A stretch of 64,000 nucleotides of DNA from the NCBI RefSeq assembly GCF_001417965.1, contig NW_018384662.1, forward strand, positions 165,487 through 229,486. Direction: 5' to 3'. The stretch is from Exaiptasia diaphana (Eukaryota; Cnidaria; Anthozoa; Actiniaria; Aiptasiidae). Made by a program: the position numbers and the translations under genes. Under the pieces are notes generated by a model. That model worked only from the letters and a program-made list of their open reading frames with translations. It did not search any database and had not been told where the DNA came from. Position 1 is the stretch's first letter, and every line of letters starts with the position of its first letter. Positions 1 through 12,952 of the stretch are shown one piece after another.

Positions 1-249
1 TCATAGGTTGGATAAATTAAGCGACATCTCGAACTTATAGGTCATAATTTCAGTGATCTAGCGCCCGACTTGATGCACTCACTGTCGAGAACTCTTTAGA
101 CCACAATCTTTGTGAAGAGACGATCGAGAAATAACGGAATAATGATACAACTGAAACAGAAAATATGAACTCGAGGTTAATACTTGTTTGAATTAGTGCT
201 CTGAATAATAAAAACAGCAAGAAAAATCAAAATAACACAACAAAACTCG

Positions 250-323
250 ACTCACCTCAAGAACACAAGCTAATGTAAACACAAGGGAGAAAGAACATCC
301 GGGACTGTTCACCCTTTTATAGT
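250..323 (-). promoter_or_regulatory. Minus-strand TATA promoter with short leader exon and splice donor
   Basis: Read on the minus strand, positions 321-312 spell TATAAAAGGG, a textbook TATA box. About 55 bp downstream the minus strand reads TTGAG then GTGAGT (exon end at 256, donor at 255-254), a strong 5' splice site. The simplest reading is a promoter, a transcription start near 280-290 and a noncoding first exon of roughly 30 nt, for a gene lying left of the window. The alternative is a promoter inside a mobile element. No coding exon of this gene is visible here. Confidence 0.45.
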
Positions 324-1798
324 GGCGCAAAGGAAGACGGTTAATGAAAACGTACTGCATCCTGGGATAAAATCGAGAAATTTTGCCCTTCTCCAGATTA
401 GAGTTGCTGCCTACGCTTCGCTCGCTCAGGCTCGCTACGCTGCGGCAGCAATTAAAATTTTGGTAAATTTTAGAATTTTAGAGCGTTTGCCGGTTTGGAT
501 GCGGATATGCGCTATGTGGCATATGAATGCACTATATACGGAGTATAGCTCATCCTCTTTGAAGTGGACTTTGGTGGTCATCAACTAACTTCGAAGTACA
601 AAAAAAAAGAAATATAATTGAGATTTATTGGATTATTTCGCTGAATCAGCTGAATGCACTTGAAATTGTTGCGTCAGTGACAGATTTAGTGCAATTTTGT
701 GCTTTTCGATTTTATACAATTTCACGGATTTACTAAATGCGCTGGGAATGCAGTTTCAGGGTCGGATCCAGGGAGGGGGACTGGGGGTGCTTCCCCCAGT
801 CCCCCCCCCCCCAAAAAAAAATGCACTTCTTTCATAATTTAAAAACAACTGTTTCCACGTTTCCTTATGATGTGGGTGAGGTTGTTAAAAAATCACCAGA
901 GAAACTTAGCGATGTTTACAAATTGCTGGCGACCTAAAAACATCCAATTCACTTCAAGAGAAGTATTAAAAGGCTTTCTTTCCGGCTGAAGTGGACCGAT
1001 GAGTGAAAGGGACTCGCGTACAGTGCAAAGAAAGGTTGTGAGGGAGGGTGGTGCTTATTTTGTATACTTATTCCTTACTGGATGAAGAAAAAATACGCAG
1101 TCAAGGACTGCATGTGACTCAGACCAAAAATATAGGCCAATGAAATGTAATAAAAATGTAGATAAGAAATGTACTGATAGAGTGGAAAAAACGTAGTGGT
1201 AGCTGTAAACTATGAAAAGTTAGGGGGACCACTCTTCATAATAAATAGTTATGAAGTGAGTAGATAGACATTTATTTTGTAAATACTAGTGAAATTAATT
1301 CAAAAATAGTGTTACCACTCACTGGCAAAAGAGACGAAAAGTGCAATGAAATCAGTTTGATAACATGCATTTTAATAACATGCACACATTTTGTAACACT
1401 CTCAACTCAACTTTAAACACAGCCAAACTTTACAAGCTGTATAGGATTTTTAATTATGTTATTACATGGAATAATGTTGAGAACTTTTATAAACTGTATA
1501 AAAATTGCCATTGTTGGGAAAAAGACCAAATCTGTGAGATTGCATCCTTTTTTAAAGAATTTTGTTCCTGGCAAACGTTTTTAAGGTCAAAGAAGGCTTG
1601 AAAGTTTTTTAGGTTACATGTAAGTTAGATGATTAAATACGGCATTTGATTTAGACGCCGAATTTTAAGTGACGAATTTAATTCCCAATCCCCTTTCGGT
1701 CAAAAAACTCACAATAAAACTCATTCTCGTACCCAGACACTACTCTGTTGGCCTCTACGTCCGTATACGGCCTGTCGTAGGCTCTGGGACGACACCCT

Positions 1799-1834
1799 AT
1801 AAACCGGAAGCAAGAAATCTTGCTTCCGGTTTAT
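1799..1834. repeat. Short perfect inverted repeat
   Basis: Arms of 17 bp (ATAAACCGGAAGCAAGA and its complement) flank a two-base centre. No larger element could be drawn around it. Confidence 0.8.
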
Positions 1835-2497
1835 GCTCTAAGCTCTCTCTCCAGACTCACTCGGAATGGTTTTACCGGGTAATCGCTGGTAAAGACAGTA
1901 TTATATATAATCTAGGTTTCCTGTGCCGCTAAAATAACCGTTACAAATGTTCTGGAAATTTTGAATATTCTTCTACTTCAAATATCCAATACTTTGTCGA
2001 CTCCTGTCTTCATAAAATNATTGAGAATTATGGCAATTTTTGAGCTTTGATCTTGCTTAAAAACAGGTGAAATAAGTCCGTTAGGTCAAGTGAGTTGGCG
2101 GCTGTCGTTATAATTCCGGCTGATGGGTGCTTCAGCGAGAAATCATTTACTTGAGACCTATTTTTACCTTGATTCAAGTCATTTTTCGTACCAAAGTTCG
2201 ATGTCGCAAAGAATGATGACGCAGATTTTTATTTCACCTAGTTTAAATTAAGAGGACAGAATAGGCAAGAATATGTACGAAAAAAAACGTACTGATATAT
2301 TAAATTCCCGGGAGGGGGGGGGGTACTCCCAAATATTTGCTATACGGGGAAGTGCCGCTGGCCAGGGACCAGGAGCTCCTGGTTTTCATAAAAAAATAGT
2401 AGAAATATCGTTTCACTGTAGCAGGATTAACGTGTTATCAAAAAAGTTCTTATTGTCTTTGATGGATATCAGTATAATTGCACTTATAGCAATATAA

Positions 2498-2582
2498 TAG
2501 CCTCCGTAGCAGACGTTCTGAGCGGTTCGATTCTCTCGCGGGAGAGAATCGAACCGCTAAGAACGTCTGCTACGGAGGCTAG
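2498..2582. repeat. Palindromic MITE-like hairpin (TAGCCT...AGGCTA type)
   Basis: Arms of about 40 bp match with a single mismatch around a tiny centre. The ends read TAGCCTCCG and CGGAGGCTA. A second, fully perfect palindrome with the same ends (TAGCCTGCG...CGCAGGCTA) lies at 34637-34719, so this is probably a small non-autonomous hairpin family. Tissue near 2625-2690 (ACAGGGTATAG, ACAGGGTCAGCG) resembles the CCCGGG fold-back family that starts at 2307, so the hairpin may have landed in an older copy of it. Confidence 0.75.
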
Positions 2583-2969
2583 GTTGCGGCGCAGATAGCT
2601 AGCTATTCCTTATTTTTCCTACTTGTCTTGAACAGGGTATAGATTTTCACTTTCTAGTGTCTTAAACAGGGTCAGCGATTTAGACCGCTGGCTAACTCTT
2701 TTTACTCATTTTATTCTCCTCGCGTTTCTCTATCCTTTCTTCTCTTTATTCTTCTCCCGCCTGTCCATTCCCATAAACACTTTTCAATTTCATGGGCTAA
2801 TCATTGCCGTGAACATGTGCAACCTTTGGGCTTCCTGTGGTTTTAGAGACGTATGTTTTTAAGGACAGCGGATTTCCAGATGGCTAGTAACTATGCTTAG
2901 TGCTTAGCAACCAAACATCAATCTACTTCAAGGATCCACCAAAGTTTTTCTGTTTTTATTTGACGAAAA

Positions 2970-2995
2970 TAGCGTAAACTGTTGCTATATAACAG
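2970..2995 (+). promoter_or_regulatory. Candidate forkhead and RFX X-box motifs upstream of CFAP57
   Basis: About 100-120 bp before the CFAP57 start the sequence reads GTAAAC (2974-2979, a forkhead core) and then GTTGCTATATAAC (2981-2993), which matches an RFX X-box in the left half and five of six positions in the right half. Ciliary genes are commonly driven by FOXJ1 and RFX factors, so the position fits. The match is imperfect and short motifs occur by chance. Confidence 0.35.
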
Positions 2996-3094
2996 ATCTA
3001 CGTACTTTCTTCGATATTTTAGTCGTTTTTAACCGGTTTGGAGAGTCTAGAGTCATAGAACTTTATTTAGCAAGATAAAGGAGCGGACACCAAG

Positions 3095-6000
3095 ATGTCG
3101 ATCGCAGTCGCTACACCAAAACATTGCTTTGGCTTGAAAGCCGACGTAACTAACAATATCTGCTACTTAGATGAGCAAACTATTATTTACCCGTCAGGTT
3201 CAAATTGTGTCTTGTTCAACATCGACCAGAAAACTCAACGATTCATCCCTGGTACGGACAAATGTGTTGGAATGACTGCCATGGCTGTCAGTCCCAACAG
3301 ACGATACGTGGCTATCGCTGAAAAAGGAGAAAAAGCAACCATAACTATCTACGACCTCCATACGCTAAGGAAAAAGAAAGTCTTAAGCTTTAGTGAACTG
3401 CAATCTACAGAGTTTGTAAGCTTGGCTTTTTCTCCAGACTCTAAATATTTAGTATCTCAAGGTGGGCGACCAGACTGGACCTTGCTGTATTGGACATGGG
3501 AAAAAGCTAAGGTTATGGCTTATACAAAGTCAACCAGTCAACTGAATGCGGCAGTTTATCAGGTACATTATCATAGAAACAAATGATGTCCATATCTTTT
3601 CTATTAGATTCAATTTTGGCTTGTGAAAGCATATAATCTTTAAAAGAGCATTTTGTGTGGATAGCTTACATGTATAATTCCAATTGTTTGTTATTTAATA
3701 ATAATTATGTATAAGATTGTACACTACAGTGTAATAATTTTGCTGTGTGTTCATCATTTTGATGCATTTTGTAATAATTTTCAATTCTTTCATGAGCTAT
3801 ATAATAACGCAGTCAGAATTAACTTACCAGATAACCACTGATATTAACTTGTTAATTGAAGTCTTGCAAGATAGCTCTACGTTTTTTGTTTATTTTAATG
3901 TCAGATTCAATGGTTTGATTTCAGGTCAGTTTCAACCCTCAAGATAACACACAACTTTGTGTAGTTGGCAATGGTATATTCAAGCTTTTCCGATACAGCG
4001 AAGGAAATCTCAAGCAGTTTGCTTTCCAAAAGATGGAACCTCAAAACTTTTTATGCCACACATGGTTGTCGGATGAAAGAATTGTTGCTGGTACAGATAA
4101 TGGCCGCTTATTACTTTTTGAGTCAGGAGAGTTGAAAAATGAGTTCAGTGTCACTGGTGCAGCAATAAGTGCTCCTGGTACAGCAAGGTATGTTTGTCTT
4201 GCTTGATGATTATGGTTTGAATTATAAGCATAAATTACACGATTCTACTTTTTCTATACCTTACAAAATGAGTTTGATTTTGGTATTGCATATTGCTTTA
4301 ATTTCATTTGAACTCAATTTTTTCTTTCACTTGATTAAGGATTTTAACGTCCAATTTAATGTCAATTTAATTCTGAAATTCAAAAAGGAACTGTTGACTA
4401 GTCACAAACTCATTACTCTTTGAAATATAAAAAGACGGATAAGAAAAACCATACTATTGATTTAGTTGCTGAGTTTGAGCGTATTTGGATTACAAATTAA
4501 GGGCTTTAAAAGCATTTAATACTTGAAAAAAAAAGAAAGAATGTATGCAACTCTTGATTAATGTCTGGACCATACATTCTAATACTTATTGTAGTATGGT
4601 CTTTCATGTGGCTGGTTCAGTTTCTGTGGATTATTTTCATACTTGATCAAAGTCTCCTTTTGAATTTCGAAAAAGGTCAATGTATTTATATGATCACGAA
4701 TTTCAGACATCCTAGTACTACAGCCAGTGGACCTGAACAAAGCCAAGACCAGCAGGTTCTCCAAATCATTTGTATTGCTGCCTTTTCCAAGGGTTTTATT
4801 TGCTCAGCTGGGCTTGGAACTGTGCACTTATTTGAGAAAACAGAAGAGAAAGATTTCTATAAAAAGAGTAGAGAGATTCGTATTCCAGCTGATGCACAAA
4901 GTCCAGATCCACAGCTTGCTGAGAAACAGGAAGTGAAGAACTTGACTATCAGTCCCTCGGAGGAAACATTGGTGTGTGCTACCAGTACCTCACAGCTATA
5001 CAACATCACATTGTCCACTGCTGATCTGGGGAAGGTAATGCCATCTATTCAACTAACTACATGTAATAGTGTCACAATCTTACTTCAATTCATGTCCTTG
5101 TTTGGATTTCTTGCATTCAACCATCAGTCCAGTGATACTTGCATAAATGGGTCTTGGACTGGACTATAGCGGCCACTGTATACTGTTCTACTGTTTAATA
5201 ATAGATAATAATCAAAGATAGTTTATTTCTAGGGTGATTTAGCTACATTTGAGTTACTATCACAGTCTTTCCATCATGGTGTTATTACTGGTATGGATGT
5301 ATGCATTAGGAAACCATTAATAGCCACTTGTGGTTTGGACAGGTCTGTCAGGATATGGAATTATGAAACTTGGTAAGCACCAGTTTTATTTGTGCTTTGA
5401 TACATGTACAACTTGTGATATAGTAAAAATATATGTATTATATATTACATATGTATTACAAAGAAAAAATCGTTAGTTCTTATCTGTATGTATTCAGACC
5501 AGTCATTAAAGATATCGTGCTTAAAGTGCATCTAATCACTTCTGGGATGACATCATCACTGCTCATTCCAATAATTATCTTCCATAGCCCTCTACAGAGA
5601 TTGATTTAAGGCCTTTATGGGCTACTTTGAAGAATTGTAAAAGATCAGAGATCATGTTTAAATATGATTAAGGCCTAGTTTATATGTCGAGTCAGTGTCG
5701 TGCCGAACCAAATAGTTTGAATTTAGCACATGAACAGCTTGACATATGAATCAATTGAGTTCGGCGCGACCGTATCATGGCAGCGGCATGGCAGCGCCAG
5801 TCGTGCTGAACGGCAAAAGCTACTGATTCCAACGTCGAGCTATCTTCATGCCGAACTTAACGCACAAAAATATCTTTTCTCGAGAACAATAATGGAATGT
5901 AAATTGCGTGTTATTGGACCTTTTCTTATACTTTTGACTGCATTTGGTTTGATGTATGAATCAAAGCCATACCNAATGTATTTGGGTGGACACCAATTGA

Positions 6001-9000
6001 TTATTTAGTATGGAGCAAGTTACGCTGGCTCGATGTATGAACCGGGCCTAAAAATTTAAATAAGTGATTACTAGGTGCACTTTAAGTGCAAGGTCTAGCC
6101 TCTTGAATGAAGGTTATTCTCTTACAGTTCTCTAGAAGCATACAAGGAATTTCAAGAAGAGTGTTACAGCATTGCTCTTCATCCTTCTGGTCTTTATATC
6201 TTGGTTGGATTTAGTGATAAGCTGAGACTCATGAATTTATTGATCGATGACATCAGGTCTTTCAAAGAATTCACCATTAGAGGATGTCGAGAGGTAAGTC
6301 TCAATTTATTGAATATAGCTACCAATTGTATAGCCATTGGTTTTAGTAGCTAGGTGTTTAGAAGTGGTCCATTCCACATAAAAAATGATACTGGTGTGCT
6401 TGAAACATGAACTGTATCTCCTACTGAGTTTTATTACTCAAATCAAAAGGTCAGGTTTTGTGCTAGTGTGAGCAGGAACTGTGTCATATGAAGTTTTTTT
6501 CTTTTTGTGTCCCAGTCAACTCTCGCTATTACGGACACCCCTCATGACTGAAATTTAGTGTCCGCAGTAGCGAGAGAGTCTGTAGTAACAAGAGAGTTAC
6601 TTTCAATCATTTCTTTGTAATTTTCGCTGGGGATTCAGTATTTTATTGTCCACAATATCGAGATGTCCATTGTAGCGAGAGTTGACTGAAATTGAAGTGT
6701 GCGGTAATTGTTTTTCTTTCAGTGTTCATTCAGTAATGGAGGTCATCTATTTGCTGCAGTCCATGGAAACGTCATACAATTGTATTCATCTACTACATTT
6801 GAGAATGTTGGAAACCTTAAAGGACACAATGGCAAGGTGAATTAGCAATATTGAATATAATTACATAATGTCATTTACTAATAAATACATGATTCAGTGT
6901 ATTATAATAGCCAATGAAAGCAAAAAGTGTCTTCTTTAAGGATATCTTGCTGAGAGATGTTGTAATTCTAGGTCCGTCAAGTGATATGGAGTCAAGATGA
7001 TAGTAAGATCATATCCTGTGGTATGGATGGTGCTGTTTATGAATGGAATGTCTACAACTACAAAAGAGAAGGAGAAAGTGTTTTGAAGTCATGTAGCTAT
7101 ACCAGTGTAGCAGTATCTCCTGATGGTAGAACTACCTTTGCTGTAGGGTCTGATAGAACTCTTAAAGAAATATGTGATTCACAGGTACTTTGTGCCATCA
7201 AACTTTGTCAAATATATATCGATAGTACGAATCATCTTTATTCCTATTCATTCTTTGCCTTCCCCTTCCTTTTTCCCTGTCTTCCATCATTGGCCTTGTT
7301 ATATCTGATTCTCGGTTTTTCCCCTTATATTTCTAGATAATATTGATGATTTGCATACATGTATGTGTTCTCACTGACAGATTCTTCGAGAAGTTCAAGC
7401 TGCAGATACAGTGCTGACACAGTGTGTCATGTCGAGGTCTGGTAGAATGTTATTTGCTGGTACAAGTGGAGGGACACTTCGTGCAATGAAATTCCCTCTG
7501 ACAGTTCCAGGGGAGTGGCAAGAGCATCAAGTTCACTCTGGTGCCCTTACAAAGGTGAATTGGTTTATGATGTGGTATTTGATGTGTGTTTGCGTGTTTG
7601 TTCCATTTGTGTATATATGTTTTTTTTTCTATTAAATACATGTAGCTATAGATATTAATGGAATTATTTTTCTTAAGATGCGGATGTCGTACGATGATCA
7701 ATACTTATTCACTGTGAGTGAAGATGCCTCGTTGTTTATCTTCAAAGCTGTGGACAAAGAAGGGCGTGGTCTAAAGCGTGATAAGGAACTTGGCTACGCT
7801 GAGGAAATTCTAATCACCAAAAGCGATCTTGAAGAAAAGGTATTTATAACAGTATTGTTTTGGCTATTAAACTGCTGCTGTTGCGGCCTCGCGAAAAACT
7901 TGGTTTTCATGTGTGTCTGTCAGTAAGCAAAATTTTGTTATTGTGAATTACAAAAGTTTTTCAATTGTACATGTATTTGTAGAACTCTATGATGGCAGAA
8001 CTGAAAACCCGCGTAGAGGAATTAAAGATGGAAAATGAATACCAACTTCGTCTCAAGGACATGAACTACAATGAGAAGATCAAAGAACTGACGGAAAAGT
8101 TTATCCAGGAAATGGAGTCCCTAAAGACTAAAAACCAGGTGCTCAAAACAGACAAGGAGAAAGAAGAGGCTAAACATGAAGAAGAAATGGCAGACTTAAT
8201 GGAGAAAAACACCAAGGAACTACAAGACCTTGAGTCTGCTAATAATCAAAAGTTAATGTCGGAATACGAAAAGTATCAAGAACTGCAGTCCAAAAGCCAA
8301 AAGATGCAGGAAGATTATGAGAGGCAATTGACAGAGATGGAGGAGGCAAGGGAGCAAGTTTTGGAGGAATTGACGGAATATTATGAAAACAAGTTGCAAG
8401 GGAAGACCTCTTTACTTGAACAGGTATTGAATTTATAGGATTAATTAATTGATATAATTGTGTCATATTTCTGAAGCAAAGGTGTTTTTGCTTAATTAGT
8501 CCCAAGAAGAAGCAAGGCAGCAGTTACGTGAATACGAAGAAACAAAGAAGCAAATCGAAGAGGACGCTGACCGAGAAATTTTAGACATCAAGAACAAGTA
8601 TGAACGGCGACTGCGGGAGGAAAAAGAAGCGAACTTGAGACTAAAAGGAGAAACAGGAATCATGCGTAAAAAGGTACTCGATTCTTAAATACATGTTTTA
8701 TTTCATATTCAGAACCACAATACCAAAATACTCAAATGTTAAAATCGCAGTGATGCTGAATTTCGTACTTGTAGCGGATCTCAAAGTAATGTACAAATAA
8801 TGTGTGCTGCAATTTCAACTAATATAAAACATTTCTTGCAATATCTTATTTATTTTGAGCACTTTTATTGTTTGTATTCTAGTTCTCAATTTGTAAGTTA
8901 AGTTTATTAATGTGATATGTAATTCACGTTCTTTTTACTTCACTATATTCTATTCAACTAGCCTAAAATGCAGGTGTGAACTCGATGAAGGCTAAAATGT

Positions 9001-12000
9001 GTGAACTAGATGAAATATAAAATGCAATAACCAAGTGTTTTTTGTTCCAACTAGCATGGAAACCTCTAGGTTCTTATACGCCTGGTTTTCGTTTTATCTT
9101 CCAATAAACTAGGTCATCCGTTTTTAACTGATGATCAATAGTCTAGGCGATTTGTATTCATTTGTATGTCGTCATAGCACGCTTTGCCCACTTCCTCATG
9201 AATGCAATAAGTGCCAATTATTCTACTAATTTATAAATAACAATGAAAATGCACAAGGCTTTCTGGTAGTTGTAGTAAAGTTACGCCATTGTGCAAATGG
9301 CCTATTGAATCGTCAAACTCTATAACATTACCCAAGGCATTTTCTACTAGAGAAAAGTGGTGGTTGACATGTTGTATTTCTTTTCAGTTTACCAGCCTTC
9401 AAAAAGAAATTGATGATTACAAAGCTGAAATACAGCGGCAACACAATGAAAATAACAAATTACAAGGTGTTATAAAGTCACTGGAGAAAGATATTTATGG
9501 CTTAAAGAAAGAAATCCAGGAAAGAGATGAAACTATCCAAGACAAGGTAACGTACTGCGGGAACCTGTTGTCATCGTCTTTATGTGTGTTTTTCTGTAAA
9601 TGAACACGTCTGAGAACGTCAATAAAAAGCAAAAGATAAAATAATAAATAAATAAATAGAGTAAGATTTTGCACTTTCAAAAAAAAGCTATTTTGATAGT
9701 TTAATAGCCTTAAAAATTAGTATGAAAATGCATTCATTTATCGGTGAGACTGTTGTTGTTTTCAAAGTAGTACTTACAAAGATTGATTAAGACCGTGTAA
9801 AACAGACCCTTGGTATTGAACTGTCATGATATCATTCCATTGAGTTAAAGTGAAAGGCTATCTTCTTTTGTACAGGAAAAGAGAATTTATGATCTGAAGA
9901 AAAAAAATCAGGAACTGGAGAAATTTAAATTCGTATTGGACTATAAAATAAAGGAGTTAAAGAAGCAAATCGAGCCTCGTGAGAATGACATCAAAGCCAT
10001 GAAAGAACAGATACAAGAGGTACAAATATGATGATGTATTTGACACGCCCATTAAATCGTTCTTCTAATAAAATAATTATCATGATTGACAATTCGAATA
10101 TCGACTGACTGCTTTTTTTGCTATGATTTTGTTATCCGTTTTAGATGGAGAGTGAACTCGAGAGATTCCATAAGCAAAATACAAGCCTTGAACTTAACAT
10201 CACTGAACTTCGATTGAAGTTAAAAGCAACTGACAAAGAAATGCACCAAGAAAGACAAAAGGTAAGCAATCTTTACTGTTAGGTTATAAATAAAGTTCGT
10301 GATAATTTTGTTGGCTTTGTAGAAATTTTAATCTGGATGCTGAAAGCGATTAGAGAATACTACAAAACGTTTATATCCGAAAACAAAATTGTGACTCTCT
10401 GCATTCAATAAAGTAAAAACTCGCGTATAAGAACAACGTGGATTAAGAACACCCAAGCCTGATTTTAGGAAATAAAGTACCATTTATATGAACACATTCA
10501 GCCTGAAAAATGAAAGTTGTTCTTATATGGAAAATATCAAAGATCAACACTACTTTTCATTGCACACATAATAGTTCCACCCTAATTACATGCAACAAAA
10601 TATTCAACAAAACAAAAAATTTGTACTGTATTGCCTTGATTTTATCATTTTTTTTAAATTAAAATAGTTACATCATTGTAATCAATTAACATTGTGTGCA
10701 TTGATATTGATTTCATCTATTGGTAGCCTAGCATGTTCCTTATTTCAGGAAACGTTTTTTAAAGAACAATTAAGAACACATACAGGCTGATTTTGCAGAT
10801 TATTACCCTTCATATAAGAACCAAATCAGCCTGAACGGCCCTGAACCGCCAAAATAGGTGTTCTTATAAGCGGGCTTTTACTGTAATATGACAAACGATA
10901 ATGCGACAAGATCGAGCTTTGTTACACATGTTTTTCTCCATCATCCAGTTAGCCTCATGTAGTACGCAAATGAGTAAACAGGATTAAACAAAAATTAACC
11001 CTGTGTATCACAGAAAATTTGATTGAAAGGTGTTTGTTTTGTAAATTCCCCGGTATTTCCCGGGGTTCGGGGGTTTCAATACACCTTTTCAGTTGCTGTT
11101 AGGCCTCGACAACATGTTAAATATTCTTTTGAATTTGTAGGAATGTGAGCAATGCAAACATGGGTGTGAATAGTCTCATTTGTCAAATTCAAAAGAATAA
11201 TTAATTAACTTGCTATCGAGGCCTAAGTGCAACTGAAAAGTCTGTATTGACTAGTGCGTTACTCAAGAAATGAACAATGCAATGTATTTTCTTTTTACTT
11301 CAAAATTTTTTCACGCCATTGCTGCTCGTCCATGTCAGCACTTTTTTGCGCTATCTATGGCAAACTATCAAAAATTAAATAAAAAATGCGTCATAACAAG
11401 TTGGTCGTGGTAGTCTAACTTGCAAAAAAAAACAAAAAAAAAACAACTTTCCTGCACCGAGCCAAACATAATACGATGTGAATAGAAGAATCAGAATGGA
11501 TGAATTATCTTGATGTATTGTGATCGTAGGTGAGAGATGTTGAAGCCGTTGTAAAGAGATTCAAGACAGACCTACATAACTGTGTCGGATTTATACAAGA
11601 ACCTAAGAAACTCAAAGAAAATGTCAAAGCACTTTATACCAAATACGTACAGGACGAAACGGTAACTGACTCATCTTTTAATGAGAATATTGTTTTTGAA
11701 CCTCGGGGCGAGTATACCCTGCGAACAGGGTAGGGCGAGTAGGATGTTGATATGTATAGTTTAGAAAAGTCAGTCCGGAATATTCGACATTTTTTGCATT
11801 TAAGTACGCGTTTCGTAGCATTTTTAGTGCATTATCGTTAATTTCTGTGTTTTTTTAGCCTGAATCCACAGGCGTCGATGCAGATATTCAGCGTGAATAC
11901 GCAAGACAGCGCGAGCATCTCGAGAGAAGCGTGGCGTCTTTACGTAAGAAACTTACCAAAGACTCTGAGATCCATCGTGCTGATAATGTGAGAATAATGC

Positions 12001-12952
12001 AGGTAAGAAGCACGTAATATTTTGATATATGGAATATATATATATATATATATAACGGGTATTTGTGTAATGAACTGGAAAATATTGACCCAGCTTCTCG
12101 TGTTACTAACCATACCTATGTCCTAACGGGGGCGAACACGTTGGCACCGCTGAGGCGTTCCGGGTAAGGATGGAAAGCCGAGTGAGAGTTGGGATGACAC
12201 GATGTCCTTCTAAAGATTTCTAAAAAGTGAAGACATTTGATTTTTCTAAACTGCCAGTAACCACGAAACTCGTAGACTTATCTGTGAATCAATGAACCTT
12301 GATAGTCCGAAGCAGATTTTGCTATTTTTGAAACTCATGAACCCCGAAACTTTTAATAGCCTGTGATTTTACCTGAAAATCATTCAACTAAAACGTATGG
12401 CAAGACATACAACGAATTTTCGACGGTATTAATGCTGGATTGTTTCTATTCTAAATTATAAAATATCTGTGAGAACAAAACAAAAGTTTTATTTAGTTGT
12501 TACGCGTTTCTATTGATTTCGCTTTATTCGCATTTTTCTATAGTTTGTTCTTATGCGCATTCGTTTTTCGGATTTCATTGCAAATTGTTTGAAAAAGATT
12601 ATGGTAAAATTGATATCACGACTTAATAAAAGATTGTCACATTGTACAGGAAAATGTTACACTCATCAAAGAAATCAACGATCTTCGACGAGAATTAAAG
12701 ATATCAAGGACAACTGTACACGACCTGGAAACAGCTTTAGGTGTCATGCGCAAACAGCAAAATCAAGGAAACATTGATGATGGCACCGCCAAGGATAACC
12801 AGAAAACAGAAGAAATGAGTCAACTAGAAAAAATCATCGACATTCAGAAAGGAGAGATAAGAAAACTACGTGTTCAGATCAAAGATCTTGAACAAATTTC
12901 TGTCAACAGACCACCCTCTGGAGGCAAACTCCCTCCTGTACCCGTCATATAA
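3095..12952 (+). CDS. CFAP57: CFAP57 (WDR65), cilia- and flagella-associated WD-repeat/coiled-coil protein, 17 exons
   Basis: Exons: 3095-3562, 3925-4187, 4707-5034, 5233-5372, 6128-6293, 6723-6836, 6972-7184, 7381-7554, 7678-7839, 7983-8423, 8500-8673, 9388-9546, 9876-10019, 10145-10261, 11530-11661, 11859-12002, 12650-12952. They sum to 3642 nt, giving 1213 residues, close to the vertebrate protein of about 1250. Every junction keeps frame at GT-AG sites. Residues 1 to about 676 form the WD-repeat half (for example [25 protein letters not shown]). From about 677 to the C terminus the protein is a charged coiled coil ([40 protein letters not shown]) matching vertebrate CFAP57 almost word for word. 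The family acts in axonemal assembly and inner-arm dynein/doublet docking in motile cilia. The ATG sits in CAAGATGTC and begins the family's conserved N terminus. Introns carry several MITEs. It converges on ATG10. Confidence 0.97.
5672..6048. mobile_element. PIF/Harbinger-like MITE in CFAP57 intron 4
   Basis: The imperfect terminal inverted repeats begin GGCCTAGTTTATATGTCGAG on the left and, read from the right end inwards, GGCCCGGTTCATACATCGAG. TAA lies on both sides (5669-5671 and 6049-6051), which matches the three-base TWA target duplication of PIF/Harbinger elements. No transposase is present. Confidence 0.75.
6513..6688. mobile_element. Short MITE with CAGTCAACTCTCG ends (pogo/Tigger-like)
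   Basis: The left end reads CAGTCAACTCTCGCTATTAC. The right end is its approximate complement, finishing ...GTAGCGAGAGTTGACTG. A further internal copy (AGTGTCCGCAGTAGCGAGAG) sits near 6560. Ends of this type are typical of pogo/Tigger-derived MITEs, but no clear TA duplication is preserved. It lies in CFAP57 intron 5. Confidence 0.6.
10412..10883. mobile_element. MITE with AGTAAAA...TTTTACT ends in CFAP57 intron 14
   Basis: The left end (AGTAAAAACTCGCGTATAAG) and the complement of the right end (CAGTAAAAGCCCGCTTATAA) match. Inside, the words 'taagaaca' and 'agcctga' recur in both orientations. It is non-coding and non-autonomous; the superfamily is not decided. Confidence 0.6.
11078..11249. 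mobile_element. Hairpin MITE in CFAP57 intron 14
   Basis: The two arms cover nearly the whole 172 bp: CAATACACCTTTTCAGTTGC at the left pairs with the complement of the right end (CAATACAGACTTTTCAGTTG). GTTAGGCCTCGA and TTCTTTTGAATTTG also recur in inverse order. The adjoining stretch 10936-11035 is similar, in opposite orientation, to 34140-34215, so this intron also holds a dispersed repeat. Confidence 0.65.

Larger units (their letters stand above)
324..3094. other. Upstream flank of CFAP57, repeat remnants
   Basis: No coding exon is recognisable here. The stretch holds a solo hAT-like end (CAGGGTCGGATCC from 758, followed by a G-rich/C-rich fold at 771-810), an inverted repeat at 1799-1834 (17-bp arms around AA), a remnant of the CCCGGG fold-back family from 2307, and a palindrome at 2498-2582. 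The last 120 bp before CFAP57 contain candidate ciliary promoter motifs, listed separately. Short open frames here have no recognisable homology and are taken as chance. Confidence 0.5.
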
